This document shows positions 35,029 through 44,453 of a stretch of 64,000 nucleotides of DNA, one piece after another (positions within the stretch are counted from its first letter, which is position 1; every line of letters starts with the position of its first letter). The stretch comes from Bordetella parapertussis (GTDB lineage Bacteria > Pseudomonadota > Gammaproteobacteria > Burkholderiales > Burkholderiaceae_B): positions 62,001-126,000 of the forward strand of contig CAMDEF010000001.1 of NCBI GenBank assembly GCA_945895265.1, in the 5' to 3' direction. The notes under the pieces are model-generated. The model ran no database searches. It had not been told where the DNA came from and saw only the letters and a program-made list of their open reading frames with translations. The translations under genes were made by a program, and so were the position numbers.

Positions 35029-35034
35029 TATAAT
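35029..35034 (+). promoter_or_regulatory. Consensus -10 element upstream of the secreted-protein gene
   Basis: A perfect TATAAT lies about 50 bp before the ATG at 35085; the -35 region (around TTAGACG) matches poorly. On the opposite strand TATACT (34927-34932) could serve the binding-protein gene. The 222-bp divergent region is therefore the likely control point for both arms of the cluster. Confidence 0.4.
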
Positions 35035-35084
35035 CGGATGATAAAACCAATGAATATACTTTTTTTATCTGTTGCAATGCAAAT

Positions 35085-35921
35085 ATGAAATATCTTTTTG
35101 CGCCCGTTCTAGTGTTAATCAGTGTTTTGTGTTCGGCAGCCCTCGCACAACCTGCGACGAGCCCTGCCCCCGCAGCGACACCCAACCCACCAAGTACGCT
35201 ACAAGTTTCGCCCCCAAAACTGTCTCAAGGCAAGGACGTTCATAACTCGTATTCAACGGCGGTCCAACCTGACAACTGGGTATGTAGTTTAAATGCTGCG
35301 TACTTTGATATTTGGCGACTTGAAGTCAGGATAACAAACCTGTCAACTTATCGCCTACAAAACTGCACCGCGTCGCGCTTGGCTAAAGTCAGTACCGCCT
35401 CTGCTGCAGCCCAATTAAAGACGGTTTCATACTTCTCGACCATCGTCAAGGGTGGTTCACATCAGCAGATTATGGACACCAATTTGACCCCTGTGTCATC
35501 AGAGTATTTCTGGGTGAGCGATCTTAAGTTTTCTGTTTTGGGCACAGCGCGAGTCAGCCTTAGGCAACTTTTAAACACCACAAAACTCACGGCGACAAAA
35601 AATTTGTCTTTGGCGAGCTACGTCCCATTCACAGTGCGTGGTGAAGCGCATTACATCTGGAACACTGGTACTCTGGTGCATCGGCTTGTCTCACCCAAAG
35701 GCGAGACATACATAATGGTTGGCTATACCCAAGAGGTGCAGCCCAGTTTGACGCGCGATAACCTCTCAAACCTAGACACAATGCTCAGGCTGCCACCCGG
35801 CTGGAGGTTTGAAAATTATTTTCTCGATAGAAATGTTGTCGTTCGTGCGGGCATCGACAACGACAACTCTGTCGAGACACTCTTTGACGATCTGAATAAC
35901 AACTACGTGCTGTACGAGTAG
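35085..35921 (+). CDS. Secreted protein of unknown function
   Basis: The 278-residue protein has a signal peptide (MKYLFAPVLVLISVLCSAAL, cleavage near LAQPA) and a Pro/Ala/Thr-rich linker to about residue 45. In the C-terminal part GETYIMVGYTQEVQPSLTRD, TMLRLPPGWRFENYFLDRNV and FDDLNNNYVLYE resemble a recurrent secreted-domain pattern in proteobacteria (GYxQ..D-LxxL, LPxGW.., DDL-NxY), whose function is not known to me. Two Cys (VCSLNAAY and QNCTAS) could form a disulfide. It precedes the polyketide synthase by about 140 bp on the same strand and may be periplasmic or extracellular machinery for the product. Confidence 0.7.
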   Translation: MKYLFAPVLVLISVLCSAALAQPATSPAPAATPNPPSTLQVSPPKLSQGKDVHNSYSTAVQPDNWVCSLNAAYFDIWRLEVRITNLSTYRLQNCTASRLAKVSTASAAAQLKTVSYFSTIVKGGSHQQIMDTNLTPVSSEYFWVSDLKFSVLGTARVSLRQLLNTTKLTATKNLSLASYVPFTVRGEAHYIWNTGTLVHRLVSPKGETYIMVGYTQEVQPSLTRDNLSNLDTMLRLPPGWRFENYFLDRNVVVRAGIDNDNSVETLFDDLNNNYVLYE

Positions 35922-36064
35922 CAAGTCAAGCGCAAATCGCTGACAATCTGCCTTTTAGGGTCTGGCGCTGTTTCCGCCCCTGCTCAGTGACGGTTTTTGT
36001 GAGGTTACTACGCAGCCGAAAGGTAAAATATAAGGCACTATTTTTGATGCGCCGCGCCCACCCT

Positions 36065-39000
36065 ATGAGCACACTTCCTGCGATTCGACACGGCTCTGCA
36101 TTGCCTGATCGAGTCAGCAAACTTGAGAATTTGTCTAATGCTCTTCTTGCTGTTTCGGCGTCGACACCGATCGTTTTTATTGACAGCCAAGGCCAAGAGA
36201 ACAACCTCAGCTATGGACATCTGGTTGAGTCAGCCAAATGCATTGCTACAGGGCTAAAACAGCAAGGTCTACAACCTCGACAAAAAGTTTTATTGCAGCT
36301 GTCGCTCAGCGAAGATATTTTGCCCGTGTTTTGGGGTTGTCTCTTTGCAGGGCTCGAGCCGATCGTGGTACCGATTCCGGTCAGTTACGAGGTAGAGAGC
36401 CGCGCTCTTGAACAATTGATTCATATCTGGCAATTACTCGATCAACCTCTGATCTGCACGACTGCGGCGTTAGCGCCCGCACTGAGCGGCTCGAATCGCT
36501 CTCAAGAACTACAAAACGCTCATATCGCGAGCATTGAGAAACTTCGTCAGCACGCCTCGATCGAAACTGTATACCAAGCGAAATTAAGCGATGTCGCGTT
36601 TTATGTATTGTCCTCTGGTAGCACTGGATTATCAAAAGCCGTTGAACTGACCCACGGCAACCTCTTATCGCGCGCAATCGGCACCAACATCTTGTGCGCC
36701 AGCCAACAAAGTGATGTCATTTTAAGTTGGTTGCCCTTTGACCACATCGGTAATATCTCGGCTTATCACATCAGCCCCGTTCTTGAGGGCAGTAAACTTG
36801 TCTACGCACAAAAAGAATTTGTTTTAGCGCGGCCCTTGCGTTGGCTCGATCTGATTGACAAGCACCGCGTGACCCACGGTTGGGCACCTAATTTTGCCTT
36901 TGCTCTGGTCAGCAAGGCGCTCAAAAGCCCAGGCAATGGGCAATGGGATTTGTCGTGCGTAAAAGGCTTACTTAGTGCGGGCGAATTAATCGCATATTCG
37001 ACCGTCACCGAATTTCTCGAAGCGGTTCAATCTTATGGCTTACGTCGTGAAAGCTTGATCTCAGCCTTCGGGATGGCGGAAACCTGTTCTGGGGTCTCGT
37101 ACCACTTACCTCCTGCCGGGCAGTCCATCAAGTTTGTCCATATTGACCGCCATCAGCTGAGCGGTGCGATTCGACATGTTGCGCCAAACGACTCTACCTG
37201 CATTTCGTTTGCCAGTTTAGGCCCTGTCATTCCAGGCATGTCGATGCGGATTGTTGACGAAAACAATCAAGTGGTCCCTGAAGAGACAGCCGGCAAATTT
37301 CAGCTACGGGGCGCTGGCCTGATGCCAGGCTACTATCGCAACCCGCAGGCTAATCAAGCATTTGTTGAAGATGGTTGGTTTGACACTGGCGATGCTGCCT
37401 TCATCTCAAATGGTGAACTGGTCATGCTTGGCCGTGTGGGGATGGGAATTATCGTTAATGGTGCAAACTTATCAAATACCGAGATCGAGTCTGCAGCCGA
37501 ACAAGTCGAGGGGCTCGAGCCTTCATATACCGCTGCATGTGCAGCGTTTGCGCCCGGCACAGATAGACTTCACCTTGTGGTGTTTTTTCACACCTTGGTC
37601 ACCGACGAGCGTGAGTTAGCGAGTTTATTTAAGCAAATTCAATCAAAGCTCACTCAACACGTTGGTATCAAAGCCGACTTCCTCATCCCCCTTGACGCTG
37701 CAGCGATCCCAAAAACGGCGATTGGAAAAATCCAGCACAAGCAGCTGAGCGCACGTTTTCAACAAGGTGAGTATGCGGCGTTGATTGAGCGCGTCGAAGC
37801 TCTCCGCGCTGAGTATCACGAGGACCCGATAACCTCGGCACTCCCGGCCTCAGACATCGAGCAACAAATCGCCTCAATCTGGCAAGACGTTTTGGGTATT
37901 CCCCAGGTTGGCGTACAGGATAACTTTTTTGAATTAGGTGGAGATTCGTTATCGTTAATACAAGCGCATGAGCGACTCACTGAAATCTTCGGCCCGACCC
38001 TAACGCTCGTTGATTTGTTTACTTCACCAACGATCGAAATGCTCGTCAAACAGTTATCGGGTGAAAAAACCCAAGCCAGTCCAACAGAAAAGGGACAAGC
38101 ACGAGCGAACGCACGCAATAGCCATCAGTCAACCGGGACAAGCAAAGACATCGCGGTAATCGGCATGTCGTGCCGCTTTCCAGGCGCTGATGACATTGAT
38201 ACCTTCTGGAAAAATCTGGCCGCTGGCGTTGAGTCCATTACTTTCTTCGACGACAACGACCTGCTCAAGAGCGGTTTTTCACGTGACGTCTTTGATCGAC
38301 CCGATTATGTCAAAGCTAGCCCGTTGATTTCAGATGCGCGAGGGTTTGATGCCGAATTCTTTGGCTATTCTGCACGCGATGCAGAACTCATGGATCCTCA
38401 GCAACGCCTGTTTCTCGAATGCGCCTGGGAAGCTTTTGAAGTTGCTGGCTACGATCCCACCACGTACCCAGGGGTAACGGGTGTCTATGCAGGCGCTGCA
38501 ATGAACACCTACTTGCTGAACAACGTGCTTCCAAATCGAAGCATGCTTGATTCGCAGGATGATCTGAATGTTGCAACACTCGATTCAATGGGCGGCTTTA
38601 TGCTCATGGTCGCAAACGATAAAGACTACCTCACCACTCGCGTCTCTTATAAGTTGAACCTTGGCGGACCAAGCATCAATGTACAGACCGCCTGTTCAAC
38701 TGGTCTGGTGACCGTACACATGGCCTGTCAGTCACTGCTGGCCGGCGAAACCGACCTCTTTCTCACCGGCGGTGCATCGGTGCAATCTCCTGAGCACGCG
38801 GGCCATCTTTATCAACCAGGCATGATTGTCACGCCTGATGGGCACGTTCGGTCCTTTGATGCCGAGGCGCGCGGAACAATCTTTGGCAGCGGGGTCGGTG
38901 CCATCTTACTTAAAAGACTCGACGATGCTTTACGCGACGGCGATCATATCTTTGCCGTCGTAAAAGGCTCTGCAGTCAATAACGACGCTGGCGCTAAAGT

Positions 39001-42000
39001 CGGTTACATGGCGCCCAGCAGCGATGGCCAAGCTGTGGCCGTCGCAGAAGCGATTGCAGTCGCAAATGTATTACCCGAAACGATCGGTTTGGTTGAGGCG
39101 CACGGCACGGGGACCGAGATCGGTGATCCGATTGAACACGATGGCTTAGCTCAAGTGTTTCGCACTCAAACTCAGGCGATTGGTTTTTGCGCGCTGGGTT
39201 CAGTCAAAACCAATGTGGGGCACTTGCAAATTACATCTGGCACGGCGGGATTTATTAAGACCGCACTCGCACTTCATCACAAGCTCATCCCACCTCTTCT
39301 GAATTTCAAGACCCCCAATCCAGCCTTAAAGCTCGAACAGAGTCCTTTTTATATCAACACAGAAGCCTGTGAATGGAAGACCACTGGCACACCTCGTCGA
39401 GCTGGCGTGAATTCATTGGGCATCGGCGGAACAAACGCGCACGCGATTCTTGAAGAAGCGCCCGCTGTCGTTCGCGTTGCAGCGACGCATGAGCGCACGG
39501 CTCATGTGCTGATGCTCACGGCTCGAAATGAAGCCGCCTTGCGCCAATACGCGGGGCGCTTTGCGCGCTATTTTACCGAGCGCCCCGAGGTCAATCTTGC
39601 CGACGTCTGTTTTACCGCGAACACGGGTCGCAAAGTCTTTGATCAACGCGTGTCAATCGTTGGTGCAACTGCACAAGACTTCATCTCGCAGCTAACAGCA
39701 CTTGAAAAAAATGAGTCATGTGCGAGTACTTTCCAATACAACGCTAAATCCAGCACAAAAAGTAAAATTGGCTTTCTCTTTACCGGTCAAGGGTCACAAT
39801 ACCCAGACATGGGGCGGCATTTATTCGAAACTGAGCCGGTATTTCGCGAGCACTTAACCCTGTGCGCTGAACTTTTTTCGCCCTTGCTTGACAAGCCGCT
39901 CTTAGAGGTCATGTTCGATCACGAGTCTAAAACGGGGCTCATTCATCAAACAGGATATGCACAACCCGCCTTATTTGCTCTTGAGTATTCATTGGCAAAA
40001 TCTTGGCAAGCACTCGGCGTCATGCCTAATGTCGTGATGGGCCACAGCCTTGGCGAATACGCTGCAGCGTGCTTTGCTGGGGTCATGAGCCTTGCCGATG
40101 CTGCACGCCTAGTTGCCGGTCGCGCGAACTTAATGCAATCCCTCGAGCAGTCTGGTGAAATGTGGGCTGTCTTCACTAGTGCCTCAACGGTTCGTCCTTT
40201 GCTAGTGGGTGTCGGCAAAGAGATTTCGATTGCAGCTGAGAATAGCCCTGAGAACACCGTTCTTTCAGGCAGTAGCGCTGCTATGACTAAGGTGATTGCA
40301 CGGCTCACCGCCTTAGGCGTTCGAACCCAAAAACTAAACACTTCGCACGCCTTCCACTCAATATTGATGGAGCCCATGCTCGATCGTTTTGAGAAAATCG
40401 CTCAAAGCGTAGAATTCCACAGCCCCAAGCTCACGTTGATCTCGAATTTAACTGGCACTGCTGCCTCAGCTGAGGTCACCATGCCTCAATACTGGCGCCA
40501 ACATATCCGGCAGTCGGTCAAATTTCAAGCAGGCCTCGAACAGATGGCTGCGCTAGGCTGCCAGGTTTTTATAGAAATCGGCCCTCGACCAACTTTGACT
40601 GGGCTTGGTACGCAATGCCTGCCCGATGATTGCATCTGGCTACCCAGCATCAAGCCCTCTGAAGATAACTGGGCAACTATTCTGAAGAGTCTGGCGCAAC
40701 TTGCCGTGCTTGGTTTGGCCGATTTGAAAAACTTAGATGATGGCAAACAACGGTTGCGCTTACCACTTCCGACCTATCCATTTCAACATACACCTTACTG
40801 GATTGAACGTCCTGCATCGCAGGTAACCTCGCCTCAGAAGCAAACGCAGACACTGCTCGGACAACGGCTGCAAATTCCAACGTTGTCGAATACGATTTTT
40901 CAGAACGACTTTAATCCTGTCGCCCTGCCTTTTTTAAATGACCATCTGATACACGGTGAGGTGGTTGTGTCGGGTGCGTGCCACGTCACGATGCTGTTAG
41001 ACGCTGCGCAACTCTTATTCAAAGAGAAAGCTTTTTCGCTTCACAATATTCACTTCCCTGAACCCTTAGTCATCGAAAAAGATCAAACGCGCACCGTTCA
41101 AGTGGTGATCGATAAAAATGCGCAAGGTCACCGTGAAGCCCAATTAATCAGTTTTGATTCAGCGCTTTCTAACGACTCGATCCTAACGAGTCAGCATGTC
41201 CAAGCGGATATTGTTGAATCAACAATCGCTGTGAGTGAAGTGCTGGCGCTTGCGCCATTGCGTGCGGGCTTAACTCAGACCGTCAATATCGAAGAGTTTT
41301 TGCAAGAGTTAGCAGGCAGACAAATTGAACTTGGTGCAAGCTATCGCTGGGTAAAAAGCATCCAACGTAACGCCCGTGAAGCGCTTGGCGTGATCACAGA
41401 GCCTGCGTCGCGCTCTGGTCTGGCCATGCAACAACGCCACCCTGGGATGCTCGACGCAGGCTTTACGCTTCTGTTAGCGATGGGGATGCACCAAAAAGGC
41501 ACGACATGGCTGCCCTTTGCGATTGAAGCTGTGCGAGTACTCAAACAAGCTAATGAAGTACCTGCTTACGCATACCTCGTTCTACGTGATGGCAGCAATA
41601 ACGAGCATGCCACTGCAGACGTCAAGCTGTGTGATGCCGCTGGAAATGTATTGATCGAATTAATCGGTTTACAAGCACGTCAGGCCGATCTGTCTGCACT
41701 GAACCGCAGTGCTCAGCGCAAAATATCTGCGCTGATGCACGAAATCGTCTGGGAACCGATCGCTCCGAGCGCTTCAGTAATTAACATTAACGAATTCTCT
41801 CTTGAAGAACCTTGGCTCATCTTGACTGATCGCCTTGGCATTGGCCATTTGCTTGCTCAACGCCTTGAGCAGGTCGGTCAGTCGTGCATTGTGGTTCAAG
41901 CCAGCGGGGATAACTTAGCTCAGACAAGCACAGCGACACGTACGATTGATCCATTCAGTGCGGTGGCCTTTTCTGACTTTATTCAAACACTTGGCCCCAA

Positions 42001-43645
42001 TCCTAAGCTAGCTGGGATTATCAATTTATGGCCCTTGGATGTTTCAACGAATGGCGTGACCAACACCGTCCAAACGCAACTGACTTGTGGCGCTACTGTG
42101 CTGCATTTGATTCAGGCGTGTATCAAACATAACGTCAATATTCGACATCGAGTTTGCTTAGTTACTGAGCGTGCCCAAGCCTTGATCGGCGACACGTTAC
42201 CTTTGAGTATCGCGCAGTCGACGCTTTGGGGAATCGGCATGACTGCGGCGCTAGAGCACCCTGAACTTAAAGTCACTTGCGTTGATTTATCGTCATCTCA
42301 GCCTGAACTTGCCGCAAAGCACTTGTGGCATAGCATGCACCTCAAGCAAAACGAGTGGCGACTTGCGTACAGGTCTGAGCAAGCCTTCGTTGCGCGCATC
42401 AATCGGATTCGAGAGGCAACAACGCCTGAACAACAGTCACTTGTGTTTTCAGAGCACGTCACTTACGTCGTGACTGGCGCAACAGGTGGTCTCGGACTGG
42501 CTACCGCCACCTGGTTAGTTGAACACGGTGCTCGCCACCTGCTACTGTTGAGCCGTCAACCTCTTGCAACACAGGCCCAGCAAGCCATCAACGTGCTGAC
42601 TGAACAAGGTGCGACCATCACGCAGCAATGCGTCGACATAGCTGATCGCCATGCACTAAAAGCCGCACTGCTCTCAACACAAGGCGAAGGGGCGCGTAAG
42701 CTGGGTATCATCCACTGCGCTGGCGTCTTAGACGATCACCTATTGATCGATCTGCAGTGGTCGAACTTTGATAACGCCTACTCTGCTAAAGTATTCGGAA
42801 CATTAAATCTTGACGAGTTAACTCGGCAGCTTGAGGTTGACTGCTTTGTCATGTTCTCGTCGGCGGCGTCGCTGCTTGGCAACCGCGGCCAGGCCAACTA
42901 TGCTGCGGCCAATAGCTTCATGGACGCGATCGCCCAGCAACGCAAGCTCGATGGCCTGCCCGCTCTGAGTATTAATTGGGGCCCTTGGGCATCAGTGGGT
43001 ATGGCGCAATCTAATTCGACAATTTCTAGACAGCTTTCGGCACAAGGGTTTTCGGCACTCAGCACTCAATTAGCGTTACAGGCGCTGGGCAGCTGTTTGC
43101 TTGGGACTCGGACTCAGGTTGGCGTGATTGATTGTCAGTGGGATCAATACCTTCAAAGTGCCGAACAGCTTCAGTCTTTTTTAAGTCAAGTCGCAACTGT
43201 ACCAATCAGCACGCAAGAACAACAACGCCAAAGTGTGCAATCTGCGATTGTTGAGCAACTTGCTCAGGCCTCTACGACCGAGCGCTTAGGCCTGCTGACC
43301 GCCATTGTTCACACTCAGATTCGTAAAATTTTAGGGCTTTCCGACAGCATGGCGGTGCCTGAGGATCAAGCGTTGACCGATCAAGGCTTTGACTCACTGA
43401 TGGCGGTACAACTGACCAACGCGATCGGTCGGATGCTCGGACAACGACTGCCGGTAAGCTTGGTATTTAATTACCCTTCACCGAAAGCACTTTCCTTGTA
43501 TCTTTTAGACTTGCTCAATAGCCAACTCGCAACACCTGAACAGACGGCGGCAACGGATGTTGGTGCCAAGCCTTCTCAGACGAGTTCAAGCGACCGTGCC
43601 CGCTCTTTGCTCGACGATCTTGACAACCTGCTTGAACAATCATGA
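36065..43645 (+). CDS. Single-module type I polyketide synthase: acyl-AMP ligase-ACP-KS-AT-DH-KR-ACP
   Basis: About 2526 aa from ATG 36065 (ATG 36047 is possible). Order with approximate residues: acyl-AMP ligase (1-580; SSGSTGLSKAVELTHGNL at 182); ACP1 (FFELGGDSLSLIQ, Ser about 627); ketosynthase (from 694; TACSTG Cys 877, HGTGT His 1013, KTNVGH His 1053); acyltransferase (GHSLGEY Ser 1328, HAFHS at 1428, the malonyl-CoA-type motif); dehydratase (DHLIHGEVVVSGACH, His 1627, Asp 1797; the usual Pro is Ser); ketoreductase (TGATGGLG at 2137, LDD at 2222 as in B-type, Tyr about 2279); ACP2 (GFDSL, Ser 2444). There is no enoylreductase, methyltransferase or thioesterase domain. Expected chemistry: load a free acid, add one malonyl unit, reduce and dehydrate to an enoyl thioester. 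The starter acid is unknown. Confidence 0.95.
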   Translation: MSTLPAIRHGSALPDRVSKLENLSNALLAVSASTPIVFIDSQGQENNLSYGHLVESAKCIATGLKQQGLQPRQKVLLQLSLSEDILPVFWGCLFAGLEPIVVPIPVSYEVESRALEQLIHIWQLLDQPLICTTAALAPALSGSNRSQELQNAHIASIEKLRQHASIETVYQAKLSDVAFYVLSSGSTGLSKAVELTHGNLLSRAIGTNILCASQQSDVILSWLPFDHIGNISAYHISPVLEGSKLVYAQKEFVLARPLRWLDLIDKHRVTHGWAPNFAFALVSKALKSPGNGQWDLSCVKGLLSAGELIAYSTVTEFLEAVQSYGLRRESLISAFGMAETCSGVSYHLPPAGQSIKFVHIDRHQLSGAIRHVAPNDSTCISFASLGPVIPGMSMRIVDENNQVVPEETAGKFQLRGAGLMPGYYRNPQANQAFVEDGWFDTGDAAFISNGELVMLGRVGMGIIVNGANLSNTEIESAAEQVEGLEPSYTAACAAFAPGTDRLHLVVFFHTLVTDERELASLFKQIQSKLTQHVGIKADFLIPLDAAAIPKTAIGKIQHKQLSARFQQGEYAALIERVEALRAEYHEDPITSALPASDIEQQIASIWQDVLGIPQVGVQDNFFELGGDSLSLIQAHERLTEIFGPTLTLVDLFTSPTIEMLVKQLSGEKTQASPTEKGQARANARNSHQSTGTSKDIAVIGMSCRFPGADDIDTFWKNLAAGVESITFFDDNDLLKSGFSRDVFDRPDYVKASPLISDARGFDAEFFGYSARDAELMDPQQRLFLECAWEAFEVAGYDPTTYPGVTGVYAGAAMNTYLLNNVLPNRSMLDSQDDLNVATLDSMGGFMLMVANDKDYLTTRVSYKLNLGGPSINVQTACSTGLVTVHMACQSLLAGETDLFLTGGASVQSPEHAGHLYQPGMIVTPDGHVRSFDAEARGTIFGSGVGAILLKRLDDALRDGDHIFAVVKGSAVNNDAGAKVGYMAPSSDGQAVAVAEAIAVANVLPETIGLVEAHGTGTEIGDPIEHDGLAQVFRTQTQAIGFCALGSVKTNVGHLQITSGTAGFIKTALALHHKLIPPLLNFKTPNPALKLEQSPFYINTEACEWKTTGTPRRAGVNSLGIGGTNAHAILEEAPAVVRVAATHERTAHVLMLTARNEAALRQYAGRFARYFTERPEVNLADVCFTANTGRKVFDQRVSIVGATAQDFISQLTALEKNESCASTFQYNAKSSTKSKIGFLFTGQGSQYPDMGRHLFETEPVFREHLTLCAELFSPLLDKPLLEVMFDHESKTGLIHQTGYAQPALFALEYSLAKSWQALGVMPNVVMGHSLGEYAAACFAGVMSLADAARLVAGRANLMQSLEQSGEMWAVFTSASTVRPLLVGVGKEISIAAENSPENTVLSGSSAAMTKVIARLTALGVRTQKLNTSHAFHSILMEPMLDRFEKIAQSVEFHSPKLTLISNLTGTAASAEVTMPQYWRQHIRQSVKFQAGLEQMAALGCQVFIEIGPRPTLTGLGTQCLPDDCIWLPSIKPSEDNWATILKSLAQLAVLGLADLKNLDDGKQRLRLPLPTYPFQHTPYWIERPASQVTSPQKQTQTLLGQRLQIPTLSNTIFQNDFNPVALPFLNDHLIHGEVVVSGACHVTMLLDAAQLLFKEKAFSLHNIHFPEPLVIEKDQTRTVQVVIDKNAQGHREAQLISFDSALSNDSILTSQHVQADIVESTIAVSEVLALAPLRAGLTQTVNIEEFLQELAGRQIELGASYRWVKSIQRNAREALGVITEPASRSGLAMQQRHPGMLDAGFTLLLAMGMHQKGTTWLPFAIEAVRVLKQANEVPAYAYLVLRDGSNNEHATADVKLCDAAGNVLIELIGLQARQADLSALNRSAQRKISALMHEIVWEPIAPSASVININEFSLEEPWLILTDRLGIGHLLAQRLEQVGQSCIVVQASGDNLAQTSTATRTIDPFSAVAFSDFIQTLGPNPKLAGIINLWPLDVSTNGVTNTVQTQLTCGATVLHLIQACIKHNVNIRHRVCLVTERAQALIGDTLPLSIAQSTLWGIGMTAALEHPELKVTCVDLSSSQPELAAKHLWHSMHLKQNEWRLAYRSEQAFVARINRIREATTPEQQSLVFSEHVTYVVTGATGGLGLATATWLVEHGARHLLLLSRQPLATQAQQAINVLTEQGATITQQCVDIADRHALKAALLSTQGEGARKLGIIHCAGVLDDHLLIDLQWSNFDNAYSAKVFGTLNLDELTRQLEVDCFVMFSSAASLLGNRGQANYAAANSFMDAIAQQRKLDGLPALSINWGPWASVGMAQSNSTISRQLSAQGFSALSTQLALQALGSCLLGTRTQVGVIDCQWDQYLQSAEQLQSFLSQVATVPISTQEQQRQSVQSAIVEQLAQASTTERLGLLTAIVHTQIRKILGLSDSMAVPEDQALTDQGFDSLMAVQLTNAIGRMLGQRLPVSLVFNYPSPKALSLYLLDLLNSQLATPEQTAATDVGAKPSQTSSSDRARSLLDDLDNLLEQS

Positions 43646-44421
43646 TGACCAAATTTAATCGCTGGGTGACTTGCCCTTTTCCGCAGCCAGAGGCTGTATT
43701 ACGTATGTTTTGCTTTCCGTTCGCGGGTGGTGGCGCCTCAATCTATCGCGGTTGGGGAAAACTATTCGGCTCGACCGTTGAGGTTTGTCCGATTCAATTA
43801 CCTGGCAGAGAAAACCGCTTTAGCGAACCTGCGTTTAAAGAGGTGCAAACTCTGGCGCAAGCGCTGGCTAGCCAGTTGCAACTGTATTCGGACAAGCCCT
43901 TTGTCATGTACGGTCACAGTATGGGTGCGTTGGTTGCGTTTGAATTAACGCGCGTGCTGCAAGCCAATGGTATGGCGATGCCCGAGGCGCTGATTCTGGG
44001 TGCTCATCGCGCCGCGCATTTACCCCGCACTCGTGAAACCCTGTACAACTTAGATGACAAAACCTTTATTGAAAGATTGCAACGCTTTGGGGGATTTCCT
44101 GAAGAAGTGTTGGCAAGTGCAGACCTGCTGCAATTTCTCATGCCAACACTCAAAGCAGATTTCACCCTGTGCGATACCTATGCTTATACCGAGCAAGAAC
44201 CATTGAATTGTCCAATTCATATTTTTTCGGGTGCCACAGACCCGGAAGCGCCTCCTGCAGTGATGGAGGACTGGCGGCAGCACTCAAGCGTTGACGCCAA
44301 CCTGCACGTTTTTCAGGCTGGGCATTTCTTTATTCGCTCTGATCTCGACAGCGTCGTAGACACACTAAAAACGATCTTACCGTTATCGCAAGCGGGCATG
44401 GCAAGTGCGCCACATGCCTAA
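43642..44421 (+). CDS. Type II thioesterase (GrsT-like)
   Basis: External thioesterases clear misprimed carriers or release products of PKS/NRPS. The 259-residue alpha/beta hydrolase has LRMFCFPFAGGGASIYRGW, CPIQLPGRENRF, the nucleophile motif MYGHSMGALVAFEL (Ser93), the acid in HIFSGATDPEAPP and the His in VFQAGHFFIRS. Its ATG overlaps the PKS stop by 4 nt, so it is translated with the synthase. As the synthase has no own thioesterase domain, this enzyme may carry out product release as well as editing. Confidence 0.93.
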   Translation: MMTKFNRWVTCPFPQPEAVLRMFCFPFAGGGASIYRGWGKLFGSTVEVCPIQLPGRENRFSEPAFKEVQTLAQALASQLQLYSDKPFVMYGHSMGALVAFELTRVLQANGMAMPEALILGAHRAAHLPRTRETLYNLDDKTFIERLQRFGGFPEEVLASADLLQFLMPTLKADFTLCDTYAYTEQEPLNCPIHIFSGATDPEAPPAVMEDWRQHSSVDANLHVFQAGHFFIRSDLDSVVDTLKTILPLSQAGMASAPHA

Positions 44422-44453
44422 CGACAAGCAAGCAAACCTTTCTAAGGATCAAC

